Below are positions 24,104 to 32,602 of a DNA stretch of 32,602 bases, piece after piece. The position numbers were made by a program, and so were the translations under genes. Position 1 is the first letter of the stretch. Every line of letters starts with the position of its first letter. Source of the DNA: an uncultured Collinsella sp. (GTDB lineage: Bacteria > Actinomycetota > Coriobacteriia > Coriobacteriales > Coriobacteriaceae); assembly GCA_900758845.1 (NCBI GenBank), contig CAAESW010000020.1, positions 1-32,602 of the forward strand, written 5' to 3'. Under the pieces are notes generated by a model. It made no database searches, was not told the DNA's origin, and was given only the letters and a program-made list of their open reading frames with translations.

Positions 24104-25453
24104 CTACTCCACAACATGACCGATAAGCTCGTAGCAGAAGCTATCGGTAAACTCGACGGTCAGAATATCGCCCACGGACGCCTCGCTGGCGTCCAGATGC
24201 ACCGCGCCATCGGAATCGGGCGCCTGGAACCAGGCATGGCCGATCAGCTCGGCGCCATCCTCGGTCTCTTCGATACCGTCGACGATTACCTGGGCTCGCT
24301 CGCCCACATGGGCGGCGGTGGCGGCAAAACCGAGCGACTCGGCCAGGTCCATGGCCTCCTGGGCGCGCTCGAGCTTAACCTCCTCATCGACCTGGCCCTC
24401 CATCTTGGCGGCCAGGCTACCTTCCTCACGCGAGTAGGCAAAGACACTCGTGTAGTCAAAGCCGACGGTGTCCATAAAGTCGATAAGGTCGCGGAACTCG
24501 TCGTCGGTCTCGGTCGGGAAGCCGACCATGGCCGTGGAACGAATCACGATGCCGGGGATGCGCTCGCGAAGGTCGCGGAACAGATCCTCGAGCTCCTGGC
24601 GCGAACCGGAGCGACGCATGGCCTTAAGAATGCGCGCGTCGCAGTGCTGCACGGGGATATCGATATAGGGCAGCACCTCGGGCGTATCGCGAATCGTCTC
24701 GATGAGTTCGTCAGTCATGCCCTCGGGCTGCAGATAGAGCACGCGGACCCAGACGTTGTGCGGGTGTACGGCCTCGGCGACGGCACGCAGCAGCTGCGCC
24801 AGATTGCGCGGCGAGCCATCGGCGACGTCCTCGTCGGCAAAGTCGGTACCCCAGATGCCCGTGTCCTGGCCGATCAGCACGATCTCGCGCACACCGCCGG
24901 CAACCAGGTCGCGCACCTCGGAGATGATGCTCTCGGCATTGCGCGAATGATAGCGGCCGCGGATGTAGGGAATCATGCAGAAGCTGCAGAAGCGGTTGCA
25001 GCCATCGGAAATCTTGACGTAGGCGACAGCACCCTCGACGGTACGTTTGACCTGCGGGATATAGGCTGCAATCTCACGCTCGACACCCAGCACGCCATCG
25101 ATGACCGCCACGATGCCGTCTTCCTCGTCGGCCTTCACAAAGGCAGCGACCTCGGGCAGCTCATCAGGCAGGTCATCGCCATAGCGCGACGGCACGCAGC
25201 CGCACATGACGATGGGGCAAGAACGAACGCCGTCCTGAACCTCGTTGGCGAGCTCGAGCGTGGTCTCGATGCTCTCGGACGTTGCGGAGGCGAGGAACGA
25301 ACATGTATTGACGATGGCGATATCGGCATCCTGCGGGTCGAATGCCTCCTCGTAGCCCGCGGCGGTCAAAAGAGAACGCATGCGGTCGGTGTCAACCTCG
25401 TTCTTAGCGCACCCGAGGGTGATGTAGAGCACGGAGCCCAACGGTGTATCCAT
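24104..25453 (-). CDS. rimO: ribosomal protein S12 methylthiotransferase
   Basis: This 449-residue radical SAM enzyme adds a methylthio group to an aspartate of ribosomal protein S12. The N-terminal cysteines (LGCAKNEVD, NTCSFL, MCGCVPSRY) hold an auxiliary cluster, CNRFCSFC is the radical SAM motif, and GFPTETDDEF and a C-terminal TRAM domain follow. It differs from MiaB in its LGCAKNEVDT start, the hallmark of RimO. The ribosome binding site (AAAGGA) is unusually far, about 13 bases, from the ATG. Confidence 0.94.
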   Translation of the reverse strand: MDTPLGSVLYITLGCAKNEVDTDRMRSLLTAAGYEEAFDPQDADIAIVNTCSFLASATSESIETTLELANEVQDGVRSCPIVMCGCVPSRYGDDLPDELPEVAAFVKADEEDGIVAVIDGVLGVEREIAAYIPQVKRTVEGAVAYVKISDGCNRFCSFCMIPYIRGRYHSRNAESIISEVRDLVAGGVREIVLIGQDTGIWGTDFADEDVADGSPRNLAQLLRAVAEAVHPHNVWVRVLYLQPEGMTDELIETIRDTPEVLPYIDIPVQHCDARILKAMRRSGSRQELEDLFRDLRERIPGIVIRSTAMVGFPTETDDEFRDLIDFMDTVGFDYTSVFAYSREEGSLAAKMEGQVDEEVKLERAQEAMDLAESLGFAATAAHVGERAQVIVDGIEETEDGAELIGHAWFQAPDSDGAVHLDASEASVGDILTVEFTDSFCYELIGHVVE

Positions 25454-25480
25454 GTTGGAGAGCGGTCCTTTCGATTGATA

Positions 25481-25978
25481 TTAGCGGTAGTTGGTGAACT
25501 GCAGCGGCTGGCCGTAGTCCTGGTCGCGCAGGAACTGGATCACGGTCTGCAACGCGTCCTTCGAAGCAGAGGAAACACGCAGTTTGTCGGCCTCGATGGT
25601 CACCTTGACCTTGAGCTTTTGGTCCTTGATGTCCTTGTTGATCTTCTTGGCGGTCGCCTGGTCGATACCCTCGACGATATGGCCGAGCACGCGCACGGTG
25701 CCGCCCGACGCCGCCTGCGGAGCATCCCACGAGACAGCCTTGAGGTCGATGCCGCGCTTGATGAGCTTGGAGCTCAACACGTCGATAATCTGTTTGGAGA
25801 CAAAGTCGGCCGGGGCGTTGATCGTAAAGAGCTTGTCGCCCTTCGAAAGCTCGATCGTGGCGCCAGAATCCTTAAGGTCATAGCGCTGGGAAATCTCGCG
25901 CGTGGTCTGCTGGAAGGCGTTGTCGACCTCTTGCATGTTGACCTCGGACACGACGTCGAAGCTGGAATCTTTAGCCAT
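25481..25978 (-). CDS. yajQ: YajQ-family nucleotide-binding protein
   Basis: This 165-residue cytoplasmic protein has the family start (SSFDVVSEVNMQEVDNAFQQ) and the duplicated ferredoxin-like fold with KKINKDIKDQKLKVKVTIEADKL in part. Members bind nucleic acids or, in Xanthomonas and Pseudomonas, cyclic-di-GMP. Which ligand is used here is unknown. GAAAGGAAA precedes the ATG. It lies between the RodZ-like gene and rimO with gaps of about 27 bases. Confidence 0.93.
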   Translation of the reverse strand: MAKDSSFDVVSEVNMQEVDNAFQQTTREISQRYDLKDSGATIELSKGDKLFTINAPADFVSKQIIDVLSSKLIKRGIDLKAVSWDAPQAASGGTVRVLGHIVEGIDQATAKKINKDIKDQKLKVKVTIEADKLRVSSASKDALQTVIQFLRDQDYGQPLQFTNYR

Positions 25979-26004
25979 GATGTTTCCTTTCGCGTACGAG
26001 CGGC

Positions 26005-27516
26005 TTAGTAGCTATCGTACGAATAGTCGGTAGAATCGGTGGGCGTCTGACCGTCAGTTGCGGTATCGGCGCCATCCGTGGACTGGGCATCGGTACCGTC
26101 GGTGGTACCGGTACCATCGGTGGTGTCGGTACCATCAGAACTTTCACCATTCTCGGAATCAGTCGTCTCCTTCTTGGGAACGGTGATCGTCACACGCGCC
26201 ACGCCCGAGGTCTTGGTATCGTAACGAACCTTTTCACCGTTCTTGGTAACGGTGACATCGGAAGGCTTGGACGTGGTGATCTCGATCGAGGACTCGGGCG
26301 TGTACTCCTGCTCAAAGGGGCCAGTCGCCTGGGCGCCATAGACCGACTTGCCGTCGACCTTGACCTCAATCCACGCGGTCTTTCCCTTGGCAACGGAGAC
26401 CTTGACCTTCGTTACCTCGTTCTCTTCCTTTTTAGCCGTCGTCTTGGTGGCGTCCGAATCGGTCGACTCATCCGTCGCCTCATCGGTGTCTTCGTCCTCG
26501 TCAACCGTTTCGGTCTTCTTAGAAGACTTCTTGGTCGTCGTCTTGGTAGCAGCGGGCGTCTCGGGCGTGGTCTCGGGCGTCGAAGATGCGCAGCCACGCA
26601 GAAGCACCACGATGAGCACAATCAACAGCAGCGCAACGGCACCGATGCCGGCGTAGATGATACGCGGATCGAGCCCGTTGTTTTGAGGAGTACGTGACCC
26701 GCCGCGTCCACGACCGGAACTGCTGCGGCCGCCTCCCTGAGGCATACGACCGCGATTGCTATCGGGACGGCCGCGATAGCCGCCCTGGCCCTGAAGGCTG
26801 TGTTGACCCGAGCGGGGCGCAAGCTCACCGCGGCATTGATAGCCACGCTGGCCCGAACGCGGAGCCGAAGAGCGCTGGCCATACGGCTGTGATTGAGAGC
26901 GAAGACGCGGCGTCACCTGCGTGGTATCGGCATCCGCATAGCCACCGCGAGAGCGTCCGGCGGAGGCACCACGGTAACCGCGATCGGAATAGCCGCCGTC
27001 GCCGTAGCCGGCACGAGGGTCACGCGCTACACCGCGGGCAGCGGGAAGTGCACGGTCCTCGGGCATCGGCGTACTGCGGAACCGGTCACGCTGTGAGCGA
27101 ATCTCCTCGCCCGAACCCGTCTCGGTAATATAACCGGCCTGCTGAGGACGCTGTCCATAGCGGGTCGAACGACCGCCCTGAACCATCAGGAAGCGCCCGT
27201 TGTCGACCGAGGAACGCGAATTGACGTAGCCGGCGGCGTCCTGAAAACGACCGCCCTGCTGCGACGTCTCGCGTTCGTATGCCATCAGGTCGTCAAAGTA
27301 GGCATTGACGACCTCGCGCGGATTGAGGCCCAAAAAGCGAGCATAGCTCGAAATCATGCCCTGCGCATAGCCGCGCGGCGGCATCGAAGCAAAGTTACCG
27401 GTCTCGAAAAACTCGATGATCTGCGGCCTGATTTTGATGGTGTTGGCGACCTGCTGAATGGAAAGGCCCATTCGGCGACGCTGCTCGAGCAGCATGTCAC
27501 CAAAGCGTGCAGCCAT
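26005..27516 (-). CDS. RodZ-like membrane protein with N-terminal helix-turn-helix
   Basis: This 503-residue protein has a RodZ-type cytoplasmic helix-turn-helix (about 5-75: GLSIQQVANTIKIRPQIIEFFETG) that in other bacteria links to MreB. A long Arg/Gly/Ser/Gln-rich disordered linker (about 95-280) precedes one membrane helix (about 287-310, IIYAGIGAVALLLIVLIVVL). Outside are a Thr/Lys/Asp-rich stretch, a DUF4115-like beta domain (about 365-450) and a repetitive Asp/Thr/Gly tail. The length is well above typical RodZ. Its ATG overlaps the ftsK stop by one base. The position corresponds to ymfM of Bacillus, upstream of pgsA. Confidence 0.85.
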   Translation of the reverse strand: MAARFGDMLLEQRRRMGLSIQQVANTIKIRPQIIEFFETGNFASMPPRGYAQGMISSYARFLGLNPREVVNAYFDDLMAYERETSQQGGRFQDAAGYVNSRSSVDNGRFLMVQGGRSTRYGQRPQQAGYITETGSGEEIRSQRDRFRSTPMPEDRALPAARGVARDPRAGYGDGGYSDRGYRGASAGRSRGGYADADTTQVTPRLRSQSQPYGQRSSAPRSGQRGYQCRGELAPRSGQHSLQGQGGYRGRPDSNRGRMPQGGGRSSSGRGRGGSRTPQNNGLDPRIIYAGIGAVALLLIVLIVVLLRGCASSTPETTPETPAATKTTTKKSSKKTETVDEDEDTDEATDESTDSDATKTTAKKEENEVTKVKVSVAKGKTAWIEVKVDGKSVYGAQATGPFEQEYTPESSIEITTSKPSDVTVTKNGEKVRYDTKTSGVARVTITVPKKETTDSENGESSDGTDTTDGTGTTDGTDAQSTDGADTATDGQTPTDSTDYSYDSY

Positions 27517-30296
27517 CAGAATCCTCCAAACTCACGATCTTCACGTGCCATCTCGGCGTCGACAGACTCCAGCGCGGCAAGCCCCTCCTCGTCCAACAGG
27601 ACCTCGCGCGGCTTGGAACCGTCGGGCGGGCCGACGACACCCTTTTCTTCCAGCATGTCCATAATACGCCCGGCACGCGCGTAGCCAACCTTCAGACGAC
27701 GTTGCAGGCCAGATGTGGAGCCAAGCTGCGATTCCACCACAATATGGGCGGCTTCCCAAATGAGCGGATCATCGTCTTGCGGCTCGGCTACTCCGGTGCG
27801 GACAATGCCGCCGCCACCCGCCATGGACATGGAAGCAGGCGCCACGGCAGACAGAATCTCCTCGTGGTAGTCGGGCTCGCTCTGCGACTTGACGAACTCG
27901 ACAATCTCATTGATTTCATCGTCCGAGACAAAGCAGCCCTGGATACGGCGAGGCTTGCCCCAGTCGACCTTGGAGAACAGCATGTCGCCCAAACCGGTAA
28001 GCTTTTCGGCACCCATCTGGTCGATGATGACGCGCGAGTCGATGCCCGTGGCGACGTTAAAGGCGATGCGATTGGTGATGTTGGCCTTGATGAGGCCCGT
28101 CACCACGTTTGAGCTGGGACGCTGCGTGGCCACGATAAGATGAATACCGGCGGCACGGCCCAGCTGTGCAATACGCACGATCGAGGCCTCGACATCCTTA
28201 CCGGCGACCATCATCAGGTCCGAGAGCTCGTCAATGATGATGACCAGGTAGGGCATCTTTTGCGGCGGATTGTCGTAATGCTCAAACTCGCCGGCGGCCT
28301 GCTTTTCGTTGTAGGTCGAGATCTTACGCACGTTGAGACGCTCGAAGACCTTCAGGCGACGCTCCATCTCGGACACGGCCCATTGCAGAGCGCTCGCGGC
28401 CTGCTTGGGCTCGGTCACCACGGGCACATAGAGATGCGGCAGTCCGTTATAGCCCGCAAGCTCGACGCGCTTGGGGTCGACCATGATCAGGCGAACGTCC
28501 TCGGGAAGAGTACGCATGAGCAGAGTCGTGATGATGGAGTTGATCATCACCGACTTACCAGAACCGGTCGTACCGGCAATCAACAGGTGGGGCATCTTGG
28601 CAAGGTCGGCGACAACCGGCGTGCCCTCGGCATCGCGGCCGATGGCGAGCTCGAGCGGACCGCCCTTCACATAGGGCAGCACGTCGCCCAGGTTGACGTT
28701 CTGGCGCTTGCGGTTGGGAATCTCGATGCCCACGAGCGAGGTGCCGGGGATCGGGGCAAAGATACGTACCGACTGGGCAGCGAGCGAAAGCGCGATATCG
28801 TCCTCGAGGCTCGAAATCTTGCTCACGCGCTCGCCCTCACCAGGTTGCAGCTTAAAGGTCGTCACCGTGGGGCCGGCGATCCAGCCGACCACGCGGGCAC
28901 TGCGGCCAAACTCAAGCAAGGTGGATTGCAGTGACTCAGCGGTCTGCTCCAACTCCTTGTCCGAAGACGCGGCGGAAGCCGACTGCGGGTTGGCATGCAG
29001 GATTTCGAGCGGCGGAAGCTTGAGGCCGTCCTCTTCTTCGCCCTCGTTATCTGCGGCGCCACCGTCCGCTCCCCCATCGCTAGCCGCAGCCGATTCGACG
29101 GCACTCGAGGCAGGCGCATCGGCAACCTTGGGATGCTTCAAGAAGTCGGGAATCTGAGGTGCTGCCGAGACAGGATTCACGGCAAACGGCGGCTCGAACT
29201 CGTCGATCTTATCGGGGTCGTCTTCCATCGAAAGCTGGCCGGTTACCTGGTCGCGCTTTGCATGGCGACGCGGCAGCAAAGTTGTCTTTGCGGTCTCAAT
29301 CGGAGCCTCGTCGTCCTCGTCATCGCCCTCGGTGAGCTCAATCTCGCTATCGGACCAAGACGGGTCGGGCTCGCTTGTATTGAGCTTAGGCGCAGCCTTG
29401 CCCTTCTTGGCATGGCGGCGCGGCAGCAGCGTCGTCTTAGCGCGCTCAACCTCAACCGACTCGGACACGTCGACAAACGGATTCTCGTCCTCGTCGTCAT
29501 CGTCCAAAACCGGGTCCACATCGTTGCCCATGACCGTGGTCACGGCAGCATCGGAGCCCTTTTGACGAAGAATGCTCAGGTGCGGACGGGCAACGCCGGG
29601 CACCGACAGGGCTTCGTCGTCACCCCACGGGCTGGCGTTGACATCGGCACGACGGCGCTCGGCAAAATCGGCCGCACGGTCGCGAGCAGAGCGCAGCACG
29701 CCACCCACCGAAAAGCCGATGATGACCAAGCCCACGACGACAAGGCCCAACAGGACTACCATCGCGATAGGCTTACCCAGGGCATTCTGCAGCGCACTCG
29801 CAATAAACGCACCGATGTAGCCACCCGAGGCGGACAAATTTTGCGGCGTGAACATAAGGTCACACGAGACACTCGTACCCGGCACCATCAGCGAAAGAAT
29901 GGAGACGACGGCGATAAAGACCACGGCTCCGCCCGCAACAGAGCGCACGTTGAGCGGCGAGTCCTCGCCTAAAAAGAGCGTGGCGGCAAACAGCAAAATA
30001 ACGATCGGCAGCACGTAGGCGCCCAGACCAAAGCCCAGGTGGTAGAAACCGGCAACCGCAGCCGTAACGGGTGCAGTCGCCGGCGAAATCACGGCAATGA
30101 AGGACGCAATCGCCAAAACGGCGATGACCACGCCGGCGATATCGCGGTTGGCCGAGGGCTCGACCAGGGGCTCAAAATCGTCGAAGTCGGTCTCGTGGCC
30201 CTTATTGGCACGAAGATGGGAACCGGCACCCTTAGCAGATGCCGGTTGGTTGTTGGCTTTATTGCCTTTGGCGTTTTGTGCAGATCCGCGCGCCAA
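27516..30296 (-). CDS. ftsK: DNA translocase FtsK/SpoIIIE
   Basis: This 926-residue ATP-driven DNA pump clears chromosomes from the division septum. About four membrane helices occupy residues 52-215. An acidic linker follows, with a repeated TTLLPRRHAKK block (around 285 and 340), then the motor with Walker A GTTGSGKS (about 575-582) and IIIDELSDLMMV as Walker B. A C-terminal gamma winged helix (RAGRIMDMLEEKGVVGPPDG) should read KOPS-like sequences. The start is a TTG one base past the rnj stop, supported by GGAGG six bases upstream. Its stop overlaps the RodZ-like gene start. Confidence 0.95.
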   Translation of the reverse strand: MARGSAQNAKGNKANNQPASAKGAGSHLRANKGHETDFDDFEPLVEPSANRDIAGVVIAVLAIASFIAVISPATAPVTAAVAGFYHLGFGLGAYVLPIVILLFAATLFLGEDSPLNVRSVAGGAVVFIAVVSILSLMVPGTSVSCDLMFTPQNLSASGGYIGAFIASALQNALGKPIAMVVLLGLVVVGLVIIGFSVGGVLRSARDRAADFAERRRADVNASPWGDDEALSVPGVARPHLSILRQKGSDAAVTTVMGNDVDPVLDDDDEDENPFVDVSESVEVERAKTTLLPRRHAKKGKAAPKLNTSEPDPSWSDSEIELTEGDDEDDEAPIETAKTTLLPRRHAKRDQVTGQLSMEDDPDKIDEFEPPFAVNPVSAAPQIPDFLKHPKVADAPASSAVESAAASDGGADGGAADNEGEEEDGLKLPPLEILHANPQSASAASSDKELEQTAESLQSTLLEFGRSARVVGWIAGPTVTTFKLQPGEGERVSKISSLEDDIALSLAAQSVRIFAPIPGTSLVGIEIPNRKRQNVNLGDVLPYVKGGPLELAIGRDAEGTPVVADLAKMPHLLIAGTTGSGKSVMINSIITTLLMRTLPEDVRLIMVDPKRVELAGYNGLPHLYVPVVTEPKQAASALQWAVSEMERRLKVFERLNVRKISTYNEKQAAGEFEHYDNPPQKMPYLVIIIDELSDLMMVAGKDVEASIVRIAQLGRAAGIHLIVATQRPSSNVVTGLIKANITNRIAFNVATGIDSRVIIDQMGAEKLTGLGDMLFSKVDWGKPRRIQGCFVSDDEINEIVEFVKSQSEPDYHEEILSAVAPASMSMAGGGGIVRTGVAEPQDDDPLIWEAAHIVVESQLGSTSGLQRRLKVGYARAGRIMDMLEEKGVVGPPDGSKPREVLLDEEGLAALESVDAEMAREDREFGGF

Positions 30297-30297
30297 A

Positions 30298-31968
30298 CTA
30301 AACCTCCATGACGACCGGGATGATCATCGGACGAGTGCGCGTACGACTCCAGATAAAGTTAGAGAGCGAGTCGCGCACGGCCTTGCGAATGGCATCGGAA
30401 CCGCTGCTCGTAAAGCTGAACTTGCCCTTCTCAATCGTCTTCATAATAGACGCGGAGGCATCCTCGGAGAACTGGTCGTCGATGGCAAACGAGACGCCGC
30501 GGCCCGAGAACTCGATGGCCTCAATCTTCTTGTGCTTGAGCGAGACGATGGCGACGGCCGTGACCATACCGTCATTGGCGAGCTTCTGGCGATCGCGCAG
30601 GACGATGGGGTCGGTATCGCCGATACGCAGGCCGTCGACGTAGACGACGCCGGACTCGACGGGCGTACCACGCTTGACGATACCACCGCGCATCTCGAGC
30701 GTGTCGCCGTTATCGAGGATAAAGATGTGATCATCCTTGATGCCCATCTTGCGGGCCAGCTGGGCATGGGCGCGCAGATGCACGGCCTCACCGTGAACCG
30801 GCATAAAGTACGTGGGCTTGGCCATGGCCATCAGGAGCTTAAGCTCCTCCTGGCTGCCGTGGCCCGAGACGTGGACAAGAGCACGGTTCTTATCCCACAC
30901 GTCGCAGCCGAGCTTGGCCAAGCTGTTGACGACCTGCTGAACGGCTTTCTCGTTGCCGGGAACGGGAGTTGCCGAGAGGATGACGGTATCGCCCTCGTGG
31001 ATAGAGAGCGTCTTGTGCTCGCCATTGGCCATGCGGGACAGGGCCGACAGCGGCTCGCCCTGCGAACCGGTGCACATGACGACGATCTTGTCGTCGGGCA
31101 GGTTATCGATATCGAAGGCATCGATGATATCGGCATCGTCGATGTTGAGGTAGCCCAGCTCGCGCGCGACGCGGGTGTTGGTGAGCATGGAGCGACCGGT
31201 CACAACGACCTTACGGCCGCACTTGCGGGCGGCATCGCAGATCTGCTGCAAACGATGGATATGGCTCGAGAACGAAGCGACGAACACGCGACCCGGGGCG
31301 TTCTTGATGGCATGCAGTAGGTTGGGACCAACCTCGGCCTCGGACTTGGTAAAGCCGGGAACCGTGGCATTGGTGGAGTCGGACAGCAACAGGTCGATGC
31401 CCTGCTTGGCAAAGCGGCTGATAGCGGCATAGTCGGGCGTGACACCATCGATGGGCGTCTGGTCGAGCTTAAAGTCGCCAGTGTGCATAACGGTGCCCTG
31501 ATTGGTGCGAATGAACACGCCCAGAGCGCCGGGGATGGAGTGCGTCATCGAGAAGAAGTCGAGCGAGATGCCGCCGAGGTTGACATGGCTGCCGCCCTTA
31601 ACCTCGCGGAACTTGGGTGCGCGGATGCGGAACTCAGAAAGCTTGCCTTCGATAAAGCCAAGCGTCAGCTTGCTCGAGAAGATGGGCACCTTGTTGTTGA
31701 GGTCCTGCAGCAGATACGGAAGCGAACCGGTGTGGTCCTCGTGGCCGTGGGTGACGACGATACCGCGGAGCTTCTCCTCGTTCTCCAGAACATAGGTGTA
31801 GTCGGGAAGCACCAGGTCAATACCGGGCTGGGAATCGTCGGGGAACATGAGGCCAGCGTCAACGAGCACCATGTCGTCGCCGCATTCGAAGACCGTCATG
31901 TTCTTGCCGATGCCGTCAAGGCCGCCGAGCGGAATGATCTTCAAGGGAGATGATTTTTTAGCTGCCAT
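30298..31968 (-). CDS. rnj: ribonuclease J
   Basis: This 556-residue metallo-beta-lactamase/beta-CASP nuclease degrades and matures RNA, with 5'-3' exonuclease and endonuclease activity in studied members. The metal motif THGHEDHTG (about 74-82), the later HTGDFKLDQTP, the beta-CASP region (VASFSSHIHR) and MPVHGE are intact. Length is typical of RNase J. The nearest ribosome binding site (AAAGGA) is about 15 bases from the ATG, farther than usual. It is the first gene of the minus-strand run, ahead of ftsK, as rnjB lies near spoIIIE in Bacillus. Confidence 0.96.
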   Translation of the reverse strand: MAAKKSSPLKIIPLGGLDGIGKNMTVFECGDDMVLVDAGLMFPDDSQPGIDLVLPDYTYVLENEEKLRGIVVTHGHEDHTGSLPYLLQDLNNKVPIFSSKLTLGFIEGKLSEFRIRAPKFREVKGGSHVNLGGISLDFFSMTHSIPGALGVFIRTNQGTVMHTGDFKLDQTPIDGVTPDYAAISRFAKQGIDLLLSDSTNATVPGFTKSEAEVGPNLLHAIKNAPGRVFVASFSSHIHRLQQICDAARKCGRKVVVTGRSMLTNTRVARELGYLNIDDADIIDAFDIDNLPDDKIVVMCTGSQGEPLSALSRMANGEHKTLSIHEGDTVILSATPVPGNEKAVQQVVNSLAKLGCDVWDKNRALVHVSGHGSQEELKLLMAMAKPTYFMPVHGEAVHLRAHAQLARKMGIKDDHIFILDNGDTLEMRGGIVKRGTPVESGVVYVDGLRIGDTDPIVLRDRQKLANDGMVTAVAIVSLKHKKIEAIEFSGRGVSFAIDDQFSEDASASIMKTIEKGKFSFTSSGSDAIRKAVRDSLSNFIWSRTRTRPMIIPVVMEV

Positions 31969-32164
31969 AGGTTAGTGTGGTTTCCTTTCTTCGAAACGGG
32001 TCTGGAACAACCGACGGGGCGCTTCTGGCAAACCGACCGCCGGGAACGTACAAACATGCATCGCAGAGTCGATGCAATAACCACAGTATGATACCCATTT
32101 GCACAACAACAGACCACCCATGCATCAAAGCCCCATCTGAACCTGTGTATCCCGCCGGTCAGGG
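31969..32164. other. upstream region of rnj, no gene seen
   Basis: This stretch must contain the rnj promoter on the minus strand. AT-rich hexamers occur around 32085-32110, but I could not assign a well-spaced pair. The open frame on the plus strand at 31977-32231 runs into the palindrome and has no ribosome binding site. Confidence 0.4.
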
Positions 32165-32289
32165 CTCAGCGGCCCCGGCACGGGCTAAGTTTCCTGCTCT
32201 ACAGTCCTGCGCAAGACGGAAAGCACATTAAGTGCTTTCCTTTGCGTGCGGAACTCGCGATAAACTTAGCCCGTGCCGGGCCCGCTGAG
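32165..32289 (+). repeat. class B nested palindromic element, copy 1
   Basis: 28-bp arms (32165-32192 and 32262-32289) pair with one mismatch. They enclose a 69-nt core (32193-32261) that itself holds a 9-bp stem (32218-32226 with 32232-32240) around an ATTAA loop. The core is 59/69 identical to copy 2. Confidence 0.9.
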
Positions 32290-32364
32290 ACCAGACCTGC
32301 CAAAATGGGACAGGTTTATTTTGGTTGGTTTTATCTGAGGATATGCCGGGTGTGCAGCTATCGA

Positions 32365-32392
32365 CAATTCAGAAAAAAGGAAAGCTGAATTG
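32365..32392. repeat. 8-bp inverted repeat between the class B elements
   Basis: CAATTCAG (32365-32372) and CTGAATTG (32385-32392) flank an A/G-rich 12-base loop. Nothing else recognisable lies between the two large palindromes. Confidence 0.45.
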
Positions 32393-32425
32393 ACCATCTG
32401 ACAAAATCGAAACCCGCACCAACCA

Positions 32426-32574
32426 GCCCTTTTGCTATTCCCGGCGGGGGCCGCGGGTAAAGTTTATCGCGAGTTCCGCACGAACAGGAGGCCACTTAAT
32501 GTGGCCTCCGTCGTGAGCAGGACTGTAGAGCAGGAAACTTTATCCACGGCCCCCGCCGGGAATAGCAAAAGGGC
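32426..32574 (-). repeat. class B nested palindromic element, copy 2 (inverted)
   Basis: 40-base arms (32426-32465 and 32535-32574) pair with two mismatches. They enclose a 69-nt core (32466-32534), which reads on the minus strand. Its inner stem (32487-32495 with 32501-32509) differs from copy 1 at three base pairs, each changed on both sides. Apart from the innermost AGTTT and AAACT, the arms are unrelated in sequence to those of copy 1. Confidence 0.9.
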
Positions 32575-32596
32575 GGCCCCCTTAGGAGTCGCCCTT
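32569..32596. terminator. possible terminator hairpin at the window edge
   Basis: AAGGGCG (32569-32575) pairs with CGCCCTT (32590-32596), followed by GTTG. It shares bases with the outer arm of the class B element and may serve a gene beyond the window. Confidence 0.4.
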
Positions 32597-32602
32597 GTTG
32601 AG

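Noticed and set aside
23588..26008. 806-codon open frame on the plus strand
   Set aside because: It is antisense to pgsA, rimO and yajQ, all of which are clear. The translation is low-complexity H/D/G/L-rich, as expected from the opposite strand of GC-rich genes.
31977..32231. 84-codon plus-strand frame upstream of rnj
   Set aside because: There is no ribosome binding site, the frame crosses a palindrome arm, and it has no family features.
32165..32574. Integron attC sites or an integron cassette
   Set aside because: In attC sites the outer ends are conserved and the centre varies. Here the centre is conserved and the arms vary. No integrase or cassette gene is seen.
1..32602. tRNA or rRNA genes
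   Set aside because: I looked for cloverleaf-like and conserved rRNA stretches in the intergenic regions and saw none. A tRNAscan or Rfam run would settle this.

Overview
The window reads as a piece of a Collinsella chromosome (Coriobacteriia, Actinomycetota), probably C. aerofaciens or a close relative. The strongest clue is the minus-strand gene at 1041-1832. I recognise it as the 263-residue NADPH-dependent 7beta-hydroxysteroid dehydrogenase described from C. aerofaciens. Actinobacterial gene orders (FHA protein next to a MerR regulator; nrdR, LysM protein, lexA) sit beside a Bacillus-like order (rnj, ftsK, rodZ-like, pgsA, cinA, recA, rny, spoVS, miaB, miaA). This mixture fits a deep-branching actinobacterium.

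Layout. 1-2350 is an accessory patch: a low-GC membrane protein, a decayed IS30-type transposase fragment, the bile-acid 7beta-HSDH, and a frameshifted remnant. 2433-6380 is a plus-strand housekeeping run: CDP-alcohol phosphatidyltransferase, FHA protein, MerR regulator, apt, and a secreted NlpC/P60 hydrolase. 6392-8147 holds a convergent pair, degV and a DUF1836 regulator, each with a near-identical 28-bp palindromic operator in front of it. 8189-10546 holds divergent trxB and an MGDG-synthase-type glycosyltransferase. 10573-10972 is an intergenic patch with three palindromic repeat elements. 10985-13888 is an SOS/nucleotide block: LysM protein, nrdR and dut on the minus strand, divergent from lexA and a frameshifted membrane acyltransferase gene.

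13873-31968 is one long minus-strand run: rnj, ftsK, rodZ-like, yajQ, rimO, pgsA, cinA, recA, recX, rny, a GHKL ATPase, spoVS, miaB, miaA, hflX. Many neighbours overlap by one base or lie within 10 bases, so translation is probably coupled. The run combines mRNA decay (RNases J and Y), DNA segregation and repair, tRNA and ribosome modification, and phospholipid synthesis. recA, lexA and the LysM gene carry LexA boxes and form an SOS circuit.

31969-32602 has no convincing gene. It carries two large nested palindromes with a conserved 69-nt core and copy-specific arms. The most interesting unexplained signals are these palindromes together with the related class at 10573-10972. Arms, and in the second class also the inner stem, differ between copies yet stay base-paired. 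Next in interest is the shared degV/DUF1836 operator.
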